Shown piece by piece: positions 50,633 through 59,103 of a DNA stretch of 64,000 nucleotides (position 1 is its first letter; each line of letters opens with the position of its first letter). Below the pieces are notes generated by a model that saw only the letters and a list, made by a program, of their open reading frames with translations, was not told the DNA's origin and did no database searches. Source of the DNA: ZC4RG30 sp035556135 (GTDB lineage Bacteria; Pseudomonadota; Gammaproteobacteria; Steroidobacterales; Steroidobacteraceae); assembly GCA_035556135.1 (NCBI GenBank), contig DATMFO010000003.1, forward strand, positions 806,001 through 870,000. Direction: 5' to 3'. The position numbers were made by a program, and so were the translations under genes.

Positions 50633-51574
50633 CTAGACCACCGGCACAATGGGCTCCAGCGGCACCACCACTTCAACGCGGGTGCCCTGTCCCGGCGCCG
50701 AGATGATCTGGCAGGTGCCTCCAACGGCGCTTGCGCGCTCCCTCATGCCCAGCAACCCGAGGCCACGCTTGCCTCCGGGTGCGAGCACTGCATCCGCGTC
50801 GAAACCGGCGCCGTCGTCGCTGATCACGCAGCGCACCTGTTCGGCGCCCTGCGGGCCGCCGCCGACCTGCTCGAGCGCGATGGTGACACCGGGTGATCCG
50901 CCGCCATGGCGTACGGTGTTGTTCAGCGCCTCGTGGGCAATGCGATAGAGGGCAATCTCCGCCCCCACAGGCAGTCGAGTGCGCAACTGGCCGGTCACCT
51001 TGATCTTCAGGCCTGTGCGTTGCTCGATGCCCTGCGCAAGGAACTCCAGCGCGGGCCGCAGGCCCAGGTCATCGAGGATGGTGGGGCGCAGCTCGTGCGA
51101 GAGGTGGCGCAGCTGCTCGCCGGTTTCATCCAGCAGGCGGCGCACGCTGGCCAGCCTGCGATGACCGCTGGGCAGCAGCTCGCGCACGGCCATGTCCAGT
51201 TCCAGCGTGGCAGTGGCAAGGATGCTGCCCGCCTGGTCGTGCAGGGCGTGGGCGATGCGGCCCACTTCGCCTTCCAGCAGTTCGTTGAGCCGCCGCAACG
51301 CTGCGTTGGCTTCATCGACCGAGCGCAGGCTGATTTCGAAAGGTGACAGGCTCTCCAGCAGGAAGCTGCCCGCCATGTCGTCGGCGGACTTGCGATGCAG
51401 CAGCGTGGCCACGGCCTTCTCGTGCATGGAAACGAGATCCAGGATGCCCAGTCCGCCGGCCAGCGCGCGGCGACCTATCTCGTAGGCATTGCTGAGCGCA
51501 GCCTCGCCGGCACCGTCCATGAAACGTTGCAACGCCGCGCGGTACTCCTCGGTGTAGCGTTCAGCCTGCGTCAT
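50633..51574 (-). CDS. RsbU_N-like sensor histidine kinase of the stressosome module
   Basis: 313 residues, no membrane helix. The N-terminal helical segment (about 5-75; LQRFMDGAGEAALSNAYEIG) resembles the RsbT-binding N-terminal domain of RsbU. The kinase part has the HisKA_3 histidine in AHALHDQAGS (about 115), AHEALNNTVRHGG, SDDGAGFD and GLGLLGMRERA. Its ATG overlaps the RsbX-like stop (ATGA). It would replace the RsbU phosphatase as RsbT target. Confidence 0.88.
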   Translation of the reverse strand: MTQAERYTEEYRAALQRFMDGAGEAALSNAYEIGRRALAGGLGILDLVSMHEKAVATLLHRKSADDMAGSFLLESLSPFEISLRSVDEANAALRRLNELLEGEVGRIAHALHDQAGSILATATLELDMAVRELLPSGHRRLASVRRLLDETGEQLRHLSHELRPTILDDLGLRPALEFLAQGIEQRTGLKIKVTGQLRTRLPVGAEIALYRIAHEALNNTVRHGGGSPGVTIALEQVGGGPQGAEQVRCVISDDGAGFDADAVLAPGGKRGLGLLGMRERASAVGGTCQIISAPGQGTRVEVVVPLEPIVPVV

Positions 51575-52179
51575 GGGCCACCCCACTGCACGCGCGCCAC
51601 GAGCACGAGGGCATCGTCATGACCGTTGCCATGCTGTGCCAGCAGGCGGTCGGCAAGGCGACGCGGCGGTTCCAGGCGGTCAATGCTGTCCGCGAAGCCC
51701 GCCTCAATACCATCGGTCGCCACCACCAGCATGTCGCCCGGCACAATCCGCGTGCTGGAAAGTGCGGGCGGCGGCATGGACACCCCGACAACCCCGCCGC
51801 GCACCAGCAGTTCGGTGCGATCCAGCTTGCCGGACGGGGAAGGATGGAGCAGCACCGCGGCGATGTTTCCGACGCCAAGCCACTCCAGGCGCTGCTGCCT
51901 GAGGTCGAGGTCGAGCAATGTAATCGCGGCGCCACGCGTCTCGCGCAGGCGTTCGTGGCAGCGAACCATCAGTCCGGTCACGGAATCTCCTCCCGACGCA
52001 TGCAGCACCTCACAGGCCGCCTCTGCGGCGACCGCGGCCCTGGATCCATGTCCCAGCCCGTCGATGACGCCGATCAACGCCCGCCCGTCCAGCTGATGGA
52101 CATGGCAGCGGTCGCCGGACTGCAGTTCTCCCGGCAGTGTCGACTGCGCCATCCCCACCTCCAGCATCCCGCGCGTCAT
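51571..52179 (-). CDS. rsbX: RsbX-like PP2C/SpoIIE phosphatase
   Basis: 202 residues, a compact SpoIIE/PP2C domain: SGDRCHVHQLDGRALIGVIDGLGHG (metal Asp residues in GDR and DGLGHG, split), VVATDGIEAGF and GHDDALVLVAR. In Bacillus RsbX resets the stressosome by dephosphorylating RsbR and RsbS. Overlaps both neighbours by 4 bp. Confidence 0.87.
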   Translation of the reverse strand: MTRGMLEVGMAQSTLPGELQSGDRCHVHQLDGRALIGVIDGLGHGSRAAVAAEAACEVLHASGGDSVTGLMVRCHERLRETRGAAITLLDLDLRQQRLEWLGVGNIAAVLLHPSPSGKLDRTELLVRGGVVGVSMPPPALSSTRIVPGDMLVVATDGIEAGFADSIDRLEPPRRLADRLLAQHGNGHDDALVLVARVQWGGP

Positions 52180-52595
52180 CGTCGTCTCTTTCCAAGAGTC
52201 ACCGTCGTGCCGCTGGAGTTGGAAACGATCTCGAAGTGGTCGGCGATGCGGCGCACGCCGGCCAGGCCGAGCCCGAGGCCACCGGATGTCGAATAGCCGG
52301 AACGCATGGCCGACTGCATGTCGGCGATGCCTGGACCTTCATCGCGCGCAATCACGAACAGCATGCCGTCATGGGTGGAGCGCATGATGATCTCGCCCCG
52401 CTGGGCGTACCGCACGATGTTGCGCGCGAGTTCGGAGATCGCCGCCGCGATCAGCGTGGCCTCGCTGGCGGAAAATCCCAGGCTGGTGGCGAGGCTGCGG
52501 CCATGCTGGCGCGCCTCGACCACGTCCTCGGAGGTGGCGACGACCACCCGCGCATCGAAGGATCCGGATTCGACGCTCCTGGAGGTCATGTTCAT
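52176..52595 (-). CDS. rsbT: RsbT-like switch kinase
   Basis: 139 residues of GHKL ATPase fold: AAISELARNIVRYAQRGEI (N-box), ARDEGPGIAD, and GGLGLGLAGVRRIAD. RsbT phosphorylates RsbR/RsbS and is released from the stressosome upon stress. The 4-bp overlaps with rsbS and rsbX fix the order R-S-T-X. Confidence 0.92.
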   Translation of the reverse strand: MNMTSRSVESGSFDARVVVATSEDVVEARQHGRSLATSLGFSASEATLIAAAISELARNIVRYAQRGEIIMRSTHDGMLFVIARDEGPGIADMQSAMRSGYSTSGGLGLGLAGVRRIADHFEIVSNSSGTTVTLGKRRR

Positions 52596-52987
52596 CGCGC
52601 ACCCAGGAAGGAAAGGCCCTCCTCCAGGTCCAGCGCGGTGGGAATGTCCTCGAGGGTGAGGCCGAGCTGCACCATGGCAAAGGCGACTTCGGGCTGGATG
52701 CCCACGATAACGGTCTTGGCGCCCCGCAGGCGGATCATGTGCGCGAGGTCGCGCAGCGTGCGCGACGCGAAGGAGTCCACCACGTCGAGCGCCGTGACGT
52801 CGACGATCACGCCACGCGTGCGGTGGATGGACACCTGTTTCACCAGCGCATCGCGCAGCCCCACCAGGTCAACGTCGGTCAACGCGGACTGGATGCTGGC
52901 AATGAGCACATCCCCTTCCTTCAGGATGGGGACCGACGACCAGGTTTGCTGGTTACCCCGGCGGCTATCCACTGGCTCGGGCTTCAT
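52592..52987 (-). CDS. rsbS: RsbS-like STAS scaffold protein
   Basis: 131 residues. A STAS domain from about 22 (VLIASIQSALTDVDLVGLRDAL) with the phosphorylatable serine in VVDSFASRTL, equivalent to RsbS Ser-59 of Bacillus, and VIVGIQPEVAFAMVQLG. ATG 52987 lies within the end of rsbR (23-bp overlap) and has no good ribosome-binding site, so translation probably depends on coupling. Confidence 0.88.
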   Translation of the reverse strand: MKPEPVDSRRGNQQTWSSVPILKEGDVLIASIQSALTDVDLVGLRDALVKQVSIHRTRGVIVDVTALDVVDSFASRTLRDLAHMIRLRGAKTVIVGIQPEVAFAMVQLGLTLEDIPTALDLEEGLSFLGAR

Positions 52988-53873
52988 CTTGCAGGGAGAA
53001 CGGCACCACCTTGTATCCCAGCAGGCGCTCGGCCTGCTCGATGCCGCCCTGCAGATCACCGACGGTGTTCATCTTGCCGAGGTCGACGCCGATGTTGACC
53101 AGCGTCTGTGCGATGGAGGGCGAGAGACCGGTGACGATCACCGTTGCGCCGAGCAGTCGTGTCGCTTCCACCGTCTGTACCAGGTGGTTGGCTATGCTGG
53201 AGTCCACCGCCGGCACGCCAGTGAGGTCCATTACCACCACCTTGCCGCGCGTCGCACGGATGCCGTGCAGCAGCTGTTCGGTAAGCTGGCGGGCACGCTG
53301 GGGATCGATGGCGCCGACGATGGGCAGGATCAGCAGGCGCTCACGCACCTGCAGTACCGGCGTGGAGAGTTCGCGGATGGCTTCCTGCTGCTCGCGGATG
53401 ATGCGTTCGCGCTCCTGCACGAAACCGACAGCCACGGTATTGGCGATGCGGTTGGCAGCAGGCTCGTAGGCATCGAGGATGCGATTGAGCTTGGCGAAGT
53501 CATGCTGGTACTTGGCGAACAGCGAGCGGGCCAGCACGTCGCGCAGCAGGAGCACGATTCCAACCACCTCGTCGGTTTCCACGCCGCGCGGAATGATGCG
53601 TTCGGAGAGGTTTCGCGCATAGGCCTGCAGTGCCTCGAAGGTGCCTGTCTCCAGTGCCTCCACGTACTGGTCGTAAACCGCCGTGGCTTCGCTGAATACC
53701 TCCTCCTCGCTCATGGCTGTAAGGAGGCGCGCCTTGGTTATGCGCTGGGCCCACTCCTGGCGCAGGTCTGTGCGATGCTCGCGCAGGTGCGCGACGAGTT
53801 CGCTGAGGAGGGTGCTGGCTGCCTGGTCCCGCAGCGGGTGCGGCGAGATCTTCGAGTGATCCAGCTCGTGCAT
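52965..53873 (-). CDS. rsbR: RsbR-like stressosome sensor (N-terminal sensor, C-terminal STAS)
   Basis: 302 residues. The N-terminal helical domain (about 15-160) resembles non-heme-globin RsbR sensor domains; a linker helix (RERIIREQQEAIRELSTPVLQV) leads to STAS (about 185-295) with DLTGVPAVDSSIANHL and GLSPSIAQTLVNIG. The first phospho-site position is Ser where Thr is usual. Start 53873 has GGGAG 6 nt upstream. First gene of the operon. Confidence 0.88.
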   Translation of the reverse strand: MHELDHSKISPHPLRDQAASTLLSELVAHLREHRTDLRQEWAQRITKARLLTAMSEEEVFSEATAVYDQYVEALETGTFEALQAYARNLSERIIPRGVETDEVVGIVLLLRDVLARSLFAKYQHDFAKLNRILDAYEPAANRIANTVAVGFVQERERIIREQQEAIRELSTPVLQVRERLLILPIVGAIDPQRARQLTEQLLHGIRATRGKVVVMDLTGVPAVDSSIANHLVQTVEATRLLGATVIVTGLSPSIAQTLVNIGVDLGKMNTVGDLQGGIEQAERLLGYKVVPFSLQDEARASG

Positions 53874-53935
53874 CGTCGTCTCCCTGTGCAATATCGCGTG
53901 CATCGCGCGATTATGCCGATGCGTCACAGGGATTC

Positions 53936-53961
53936 CCTGAATCGTTCAGGTGTTCACCTGA
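53936..53961. promoter_or_regulatory. Operator-like repeats upstream of rsbR
   Basis: CCTGAATCGTTCAGG (53936-53950) and the palindrome TCAGGTGTTCACCTGA (53946-53961) overlap, giving three alternating CCTGA/TCAGG half-sites about 65-90 bp upstream of rsbR. A similar separated pair, ATCAGGT/ACCTGAT (43787-43793, 43830-43836), flanks the peroxiredoxin promoter. The regulator is unknown. Confidence 0.4.
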
Positions 53962-54068
53962 TGCCCCGCACCCGTTTTTGCGCGTTGATCCGCGTTACGC
54001 GGGCTCGCGACAGAAATGTCGGCGTTCTCCTACATCTGGTTCCGTCCGCCTCCTTCACTTAGAGTTTC

Positions 54069-54169
54069 ACTCGAGCGAAAGGCAAACCTGTCGAGAGGCA
54101 GGGACGCAAAGCTACCGGTCTTCCGGCCCTTACAGGCCGCAAGACAGCGGGGCTGCCGGCAGGATGAGT
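54069..54169 (+). ncRNA. Cyclic di-GMP-I (GEMM) riboswitch
   Basis: Matches the class-I consensus: GGCAAACC, a GNRA-capped stem (CCTGTC-GAGA-GGCAGG), GGGACGCAAAGC, then the second stem with ACCGGTC and the closing AGCGGGGCTGCCGG. A short P1 (ACTC at 54069-54072 with GAGT at 54166-54169) closes it. It precedes the lipoprotein gene by about 150 nt. Confidence 0.95.
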
Positions 54170-54316
54170 TCCTGTCGTGAGTCACGATTAAGCGCACCCC
54201 GGCCCATGCCGGTGGGCACGCCTATTCAGACCTTTCACTTTGCCCTTCGGGGCCGGGTGACCGGTCGCTGAAGGAAGGCGTGCCAACAGCTCCACACGGG
54301 GCCGGGGAATTTCGGG
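54170..54316 (+). promoter_or_regulatory. Likely expression platform of the c-di-GMP riboswitch
   Basis: Between aptamer and gene lie TCGTGA-G-TCACGA (54174-54186) and a 9-bp inverted repeat GGCACGCCT (54215-54223)/AGGCGTGCC (54276-54284). No clear T-run terminator follows, so control may act on translation or by rho. The ribosome-binding site is GGGGAA before ATG 54317. On or off direction cannot be decided. Confidence 0.45.
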
Positions 54317-55519
54317 ATGAACACGACGGGTTTTCGCGCTTTGCCGCGCGCGACGGTGTCTGCCTGCGCACTTGCACTTCTTCTCACCGCCTGCGGCGGA
54401 TCCTCCGGAGACTCAACGGCTGACGCCAGTGGCGCACCACCCACGCAGTCGCCGTCCACTACACCGCAGTCTCCACCGCCGTCTCCGGCACCCGCGTCCG
54501 CTTCAGGCGAGCCCAGCACCCCCGCGCCCCCCGGCACACCGCCGCCTGCTGCCCCCGCCGCGCCGGCGCCCGCCCCGGCTCCGTCGCAGACTGGCGCAAA
54601 GCTGCTGTTCCACTCCGGATTCGATGGGGGATCAATGAGCCTGCTGCCGCCGGCCAACTGCTGGGGCACCGGCTGCTGGCAGGATCTGGTCGGCCTCGAC
54701 AGCCTGACCAACTTCACCTGGCCCACCGAGGTGTGGGGAGGTGGTGGCAAGTTCATGATGCTCAGCTCCCCGGTCACCACCAGCGGAACCACGATGGGCA
54801 ACTACATGTTCAACCGGCTCGATCGCGTCACTGCGCATGACGGCCGCGACTCAACTGCGCTGTTCCAGCAGATCACGCAGAACGCGAATGGCACTGCCCC
54901 CATGGGAACATCGCCCATGCAGAACGAATTCGTGTTCATGCCCAGGGACGAGAGCAGCGACATGTATGTGAGCTACTGGATGAAGCTGCAACCGGACCTG
55001 GTCGAGAAGATGAGCAACCTGCCCGCCGGCCCTGGAGTCAGCGGTGGCGGCACGTGGCGCGCCCTGTTCGCACTGAAGACCGGAGGCCAGACCTCCTGGG
55101 GTGAACCTGCGGACAACGGCGACTATCGCATCGAGGCGTATGTGATGACCTATGGCGGCGGCCAGCCCTACTGGGTGCTGCTGGGTGATGCCAACGCCGG
55201 CGGCGGAGCCCCTGCCACCAATGCGTTCCGGGTGGAGAACCGCGACGTGAAGGTCCCGGTAGGCGACTGGTTCAAGTTCGAGATCTTCTGGCACCGCAGT
55301 GGCGGCTCAGACGGACGCGTCTGGATGGCGGTGAATGGCCAGGTGGTGGCCGATCGGCGCGGAGCCAACATGGGCGCATGGAACATGCCCATCAACCGCA
55401 TCATGGCGCCCTTGCTCTACGCTGGCAGCGCAATGCCGGTTTACCAGTGGATCGATGAGGTCGAGGTGTGGGACGGTTTCCCGTCCCCGGGCAGCAACCC
55501 ACCCTACGCCGCCCACTGA
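54317..55519 (+). CDS. Lectin-like (concanavalin-fold) lipoprotein under riboswitch control
   Basis: 400 residues. Lipobox LLTACGG, a Pro/Ala/Ser/Thr-rich stalk (about 35-95), then a beta-sandwich domain like polysaccharide-lyase or LamG proteins: LLFHSGFDGG, NEFVFMPRDESSDMYVSYWMKLQ (split), VPVGDWFKFEIFWHR, WMAVNGQVVADRRG, WIDEVEVWDGFP. No catalytic residues I can name. Next to the eps cluster and behind a c-di-GMP aptamer, it probably binds or cuts exopolysaccharide at the outer membrane. Confidence 0.8.
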   Translation: MNTTGFRALPRATVSACALALLLTACGGSSGDSTADASGAPPTQSPSTTPQSPPPSPAPASASGEPSTPAPPGTPPPAAPAAPAPAPAPSQTGAKLLFHSGFDGGSMSLLPPANCWGTGCWQDLVGLDSLTNFTWPTEVWGGGGKFMMLSSPVTTSGTTMGNYMFNRLDRVTAHDGRDSTALFQQITQNANGTAPMGTSPMQNEFVFMPRDESSDMYVSYWMKLQPDLVEKMSNLPAGPGVSGGGTWRALFALKTGGQTSWGEPADNGDYRIEAYVMTYGGGQPYWVLLGDANAGGGAPATNAFRVENRDVKVPVGDWFKFEIFWHRSGGSDGRVWMAVNGQVVADRRGANMGAWNMPINRIMAPLLYAGSAMPVYQWIDEVEVWDGFPSPGSNPPYAAH

Positions 55520-55526
55520 GGGCAAA

Positions 55527-55550
55527 GCGGGCGATCAGAAATTCGCCCGC
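55527..55550. terminator. Hairpin between convergent genes
   Basis: GCGGGCGA (55527-55534) and TCGCCCGC (55543-55550) form an 8-bp stem with an 8-nt loop right after the lipoprotein stop and overlapping the end of epsL. It could end transcripts from both sides, although no T-run is present. Confidence 0.4.
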
Positions 55551-56791
55551 AACTCCAGGCCGTAGAGGCTGGCACCATACTCCGGCACGGTATCGGATGC
55601 CCTGCGCCCCTCATGCCGGCCGAACATGCGCAGCCCGAAGGCGGGTGTGAGCCGGAAGTCCACGGTGAGGCCTGCAATGACCAGGCTTTCGCGAAAGGTG
55701 CCGGGACTGGACACCGGTCCAAGCGCGACGTCGCCGCGATAGATCCGGTGGCTGGACTCCAGGTTCAGCGAGATCTGCGTGCGCGGACCGACTGAAAATG
55801 CCGGACGCAGCGCAATGCTCCTGGCCAGCACGTAACCCACGTTGACCTGTTCCCACTCGCTGACGTCGCGCTGCGCAACCGCGACGACCGCCACCCTCGA
55901 CGAGGGACGCCATTCGTAGCTGACCGAACCGGTCCACGTGGAAAGGTCGCGCTGGGGAAACTGGCGATGGTCACGCGCCACATAGCCGCCCCGCACATCG
56001 AACCGTGACTTTGCCGCGGGAGTCCATTGCAGGAGGCCTCCCATGCGATGCTGGCGGTAGGAGTTGTCCACCCTCAGCAGGCCTACGGACTGCAGGTTCG
56101 GCAGCGTGGCGTCGGCGTAGTTGGCGTAGACGCCGATGCTGTTTCCCGAAGGACTCTCGTACGTAAGCGTGGCACTGCCGCCATCGCGCTGCATGTCGCT
56201 GGTCTGGAACTGGCTGGAGTTGTTGTGGTGCTCGATGCGCTCGACCCCGGCACCGAGTAGCCACCGCACCCCCACGTTGATGGCGCCCTCGGCGTCAAAG
56301 CGCTGTATGCGCAGCTGGTTGGGTGCGGCGCTCTGCGTGCCGCTGCGCAGATTGGCCAGCGATGACAGCACCGACTCCGCACTGTAGCCAACACGACCGT
56401 CCAGTCGCCGTCCTGCCTGCCATAGCCAGGCTGTGCGCAGGCTCCAGGCCTGGTGGTCCAGTTCGCTGAACTTGTCGAAGTGCTGGTCGCTTCCAGCCGC
56501 CTCGCCACGGAAGCGCTGTCCGCTCACGGGCAAGTCCAGGCGCAGTCCGGCCGAAATCGTGCGGTAGGAATCACTCTGCGGGCCGGTGGCACCGGGCTGC
56601 CGGAACACGTTGTCCTCGCCTGTCAGGCCGACGGCGGCTGTTGCGCCGAACTTGTCTTCACCGTCCTCCGCGGCGGCGGCCGTATCCAGCTGCCAGAAGA
56701 GTGCGGCGGCGGCGACGACCAGACCGGCCTTCAATTGCCGCTGCGGACAGCGACGTTCCCTTGCCCTTTCAGGGCCTGATGATGCGGGCAT
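55535..56791 (-). CDS. epsL: EpsL-like outer membrane beta-barrel of the eps cluster
   Basis: 418 residues. N-terminal signal (about 20-42, VVAAAALFWQLDTAAAA), then repeated amphipathic strands and a C-terminal phenylalanine (ELRANF), as in outer membrane barrels. The pattern VGLTGEDNVFRQPG and position next to epsA fit the XrtB/PEP-CTERM-associated EpsL family. A role in export or anchoring of exopolysaccharide is likely. Start overlaps epsA by 23 bp. Confidence 0.75.
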   Translation of the reverse strand: MPASSGPERARERRCPQRQLKAGLVVAAAALFWQLDTAAAAEDGEDKFGATAAVGLTGEDNVFRQPGATGPQSDSYRTISAGLRLDLPVSGQRFRGEAAGSDQHFDKFSELDHQAWSLRTAWLWQAGRRLDGRVGYSAESVLSSLANLRSGTQSAAPNQLRIQRFDAEGAINVGVRWLLGAGVERIEHHNNSSQFQTSDMQRDGGSATLTYESPSGNSIGVYANYADATLPNLQSVGLLRVDNSYRQHRMGGLLQWTPAAKSRFDVRGGYVARDHRQFPQRDLSTWTGSVSYEWRPSSRVAVVAVAQRDVSEWEQVNVGYVLARSIALRPAFSVGPRTQISLNLESSHRIYRGDVALGPVSSPGTFRESLVIAGLTVDFRLTPAFGLRMFGRHEGRRASDTVPEYGASLYGLELRANF

Positions 56792-57677
56792 CGAGTGCCC
56801 TCCCCACTGCCTGGGCGCGATTGACCACGTTGAGCTTGCGCAGGATCTTCTGCACATGGTTCTTCACCGTGAGCGCGCTGATGCCGAGGATGGCGCCGAT
56901 TTCCCCGTTGCTCTTGCCGAGGTAGACCCAGCGAAGGATGCCGCGCTCGCGCTCAGTGAGAATGCACCCCGCATTGGCAGGGGTACGGGCATCAGCGCCT
57001 TGTCCGCGCGTCTGCGTGCGCACCCAGGCGGCATGCAGGGCAGGATTCACGAGCTGCACCAGGTAGCTCTCGCGTGCGCCAGCCGTGCCGGGCGGGCAGG
57101 CAAAGATGGTCAGGCCCTCGACCTCTCCATCCGCATCATGCCAGCCGTGCACCAGCAGCTCTGTCGCCCCGCTGCGCATCAATTCGCGCAGCCCGGTGCT
57201 GCCGCCGGTACCCGAGAGTTCCTCGGCAGTGAAAATGCAGGGCTTGAACTGACGTTCCGCCCACTTGTCAGCCAGGCCGGAGAGCAGTGTTCCCTCCCGC
57301 GCAAGCAGATCGGCAAGTGAACTTCCGGAGGCGACGACGGTGGAGAATGCATCAACTGTGAATGAGGGATCGCGTGCCTTGCGCAGGGCACACACCAGCA
57401 CACGGTGGCGGATCAGGTTGAGCAGCAACCCCTGCGTCCAGGTGAAGAAGTGGGCCCGGGTCGTGACCCGCAGCGATGCATCCATGTTCAGGAGCAGGCC
57501 TTCAATGCTGTGGGCATCGAGCAAGGCCCAGCCCACGGTGTCCGACGGCGCTTCATCACCGGCTTGTGGCGCGCGCCCGGGAGCGGCACTCACGAGCCGC
57601 AGTTCCGGTTCAGCGTGCGCGCCCTCATCCCTGGCACGCGATCTGACCACGCGAAGTCCGACCGTCTCAGTATGCAT
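56769..57677 (-). CDS. epsA: EpsA-like LuxR-family regulator
   Basis: 302 residues. Unique N-terminal part (about 1-230) similar to EpsA regulators of XrtB-type loci, then a LuxR HTH (LTERERGILRWVYLGKSNGEIGAILGISALTVKNH, split, about 238-290) with the usual Lys-Asn-His end. Lacks a receiver. Start overlaps the end of the sugar-transferase gene by 11 bp. A regulator of eps promoters, perhaps through the palindromes at 60064-60116. Confidence 0.8.
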   Translation of the reverse strand: MHTETVGLRVVRSRARDEGAHAEPELRLVSAAPGRAPQAGDEAPSDTVGWALLDAHSIEGLLLNMDASLRVTTRAHFFTWTQGLLLNLIRHRVLVCALRKARDPSFTVDAFSTVVASGSSLADLLAREGTLLSGLADKWAERQFKPCIFTAEELSGTGGSTGLRELMRSGATELLVHGWHDADGEVEGLTIFACPPGTAGARESYLVQLVNPALHAAWVRTQTRGQGADARTPANAGCILTERERGILRWVYLGKSNGEIGAILGISALTVKNHVQKILRKLNVVNRAQAVGRALDARIIRP

Positions 57678-59103
57678 TTTTTTGCTCCAGTACCACGCCC
57701 AATGTCCGCAGGAGGATCCACAGGTCCAGCAGCAGGGACCATTCACGCAGGTATTCCAGGTCGCACTCCACCCGTGCCCGCATCTGCACAGTGTCGGTCT
57801 CGCCGCGCAGGCCCCTGACCTGCGCGAGGCCGGTGATGCCGGGACGCACCTTGTGGCGGATCATGTATCCCGGGATCAGCTTGCGATACAGCTCGTTGTG
57901 GGCCACGGCATGCGGCCGCGGGCCGATGACGCTCATGCGTCCCTGCAACACGTTGAGGAACTGTGGAATCTCGTCAAGGGAGTACTGCCGCAGGATCCTG
58001 CCGATGGGCGTGGTGCGGGGATCATCCCGGGTTGCCTGCTTCACCACGCCGCCATCCTCGAGGCAGGTCATGGTGCGGAACTTGTAGACCACGATCTCGC
58101 GCCCGTCGACTCCATAGCGGCGCTGCCTGAACAGCACCGGACCGGGCGAGGTCATCTTGATGGCCACCGCTATTGCCAGCGCCAGCGGGGAAAGCAGCAC
58201 TACTGCCACGCTCGCCAGCAGCAGGTCACTTGCGCGCTTGGCCATTCCCGCCACGCCGCAGAACGGTGACTCGCAGAGAGCGATGGCCGGCAGGCCGGCA
58301 ATGGTTTCGACCCGGGCCTGGATAAGGTCGAAGGACAGCACGTCGGGCACAAAGTACACCGAAGCCGTGGTGTCATGGAGTTCCTCAACGAGCCGCCGGA
58401 TCCGTGGATGCCAGCAGGGCAGCGCACAGTACACAACGTCCACGTGGTTCTTCTTCACGTAGTCCGCCAGCTCGTTGAGCGAACCGAGAATCCGATGGTC
58501 CCCGGTTCCTTCGAGCCGATTGCAGTCACGGTCGTCAAAGTAGCCGGACACCTGTGTCGCCAGCAGCGGGTCACCATTGATGTGGTTCGCCAGCATGCAG
58601 CCGGTGGGATTCACGCCCGCGATGACAGCGGTGCGGCGGGCCTCCGCGACCCAGCGGGCCAGGAGCCGAGGAATCGCCCGATGCGACACGGCCTGAAGCA
58701 CTGGCGCAGCCAACGCCCAGGAAAGCAGCAGGGCCGGATCGAACTGCGCCAGCGTGCCGGTAGCAGCTCCGAGCACGTAGAGGATGGCGCATACCAGCAT
58801 CCACCTCAGCATCACCGCGCCTGGAGAGGAGCCGGCGGAACCCGCTGGTACCGGGGACCTGAGGGCCAGCGTGAGCGCCACAGCAAGCAGCACCAGGATG
58901 GCGTGGGCAGAAGTGAGCTGGATACCAAACCATCTTGCGCAGACCAGCAACGCCGCGGGCGCCGCGGCGGCATCGATGAATCCACGAAGCAGCGCGGACC
59001 GCCCCGGGGGCAGCACGCCGATCGGCGGAAGCCCGGCGCGCGGTGTTGTCCGACGCGTTGCTCCGAGGTAGGCGGCAGCAGTGGAACTGGAGTCAGGCAA
59101 CAT
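57667..59103 (-). CDS. Undecaprenyl-phosphate sugar-1-phosphate transferase (EpsB/WcaJ-type initiating enzyme)
   Basis: 478 residues. Four to five N-terminal helices (about 35-135), a Rossmann-like CoA-binding-type segment (about 145-260; AVIAGVNPTGCMLANHI), another helix (about 283-307), and a C-terminal bacterial transferase domain: KMTSPGPVLFRQRRYGVDGREIVVYKFRTM (split), QYSLDEIPQFLNVLQGRMSVIGPRP and RVRPG-like HKVRPGITGLAQV. It loads the first sugar onto the lipid carrier for the repeat unit. The overlaps at both ends join it to the OmpR-type regulator and epsA. Confidence 0.9.
   Translation of the reverse strand: MLPDSSSTAAAYLGATRRTTPRAGLPPIGVLPPGRSALLRGFIDAAAAPAALLVCARWFGIQLTSAHAILVLLAVALTLALRSPVPAGSAGSSPGAVMLRWMLVCAILYVLGAATGTLAQFDPALLLSWALAAPVLQAVSHRAIPRLLARWVAEARRTAVIAGVNPTGCMLANHINGDPLLATQVSGYFDDRDCNRLEGTGDHRILGSLNELADYVKKNHVDVVYCALPCWHPRIRRLVEELHDTTASVYFVPDVLSFDLIQARVETIAGLPAIALCESPFCGVAGMAKRASDLLLASVAVVLLSPLALAIAVAIKMTSPGPVLFRQRRYGVDGREIVVYKFRTMTCLEDGGVVKQATRDDPRTTPIGRILRQYSLDEIPQFLNVLQGRMSVIGPRPHAVAHNELYRKLIPGYMIRHKVRPGITGLAQVRGLRGETDTVQMRARVECDLEYLREWSLLLDLWILLRTLGVVLEQKNAY

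Noticed and set aside
52137..54062. 641-residue rightward frame across the rsb genes
   Set aside because: Antisense to four overlapping genes with recognisable domains; no domain in itself.
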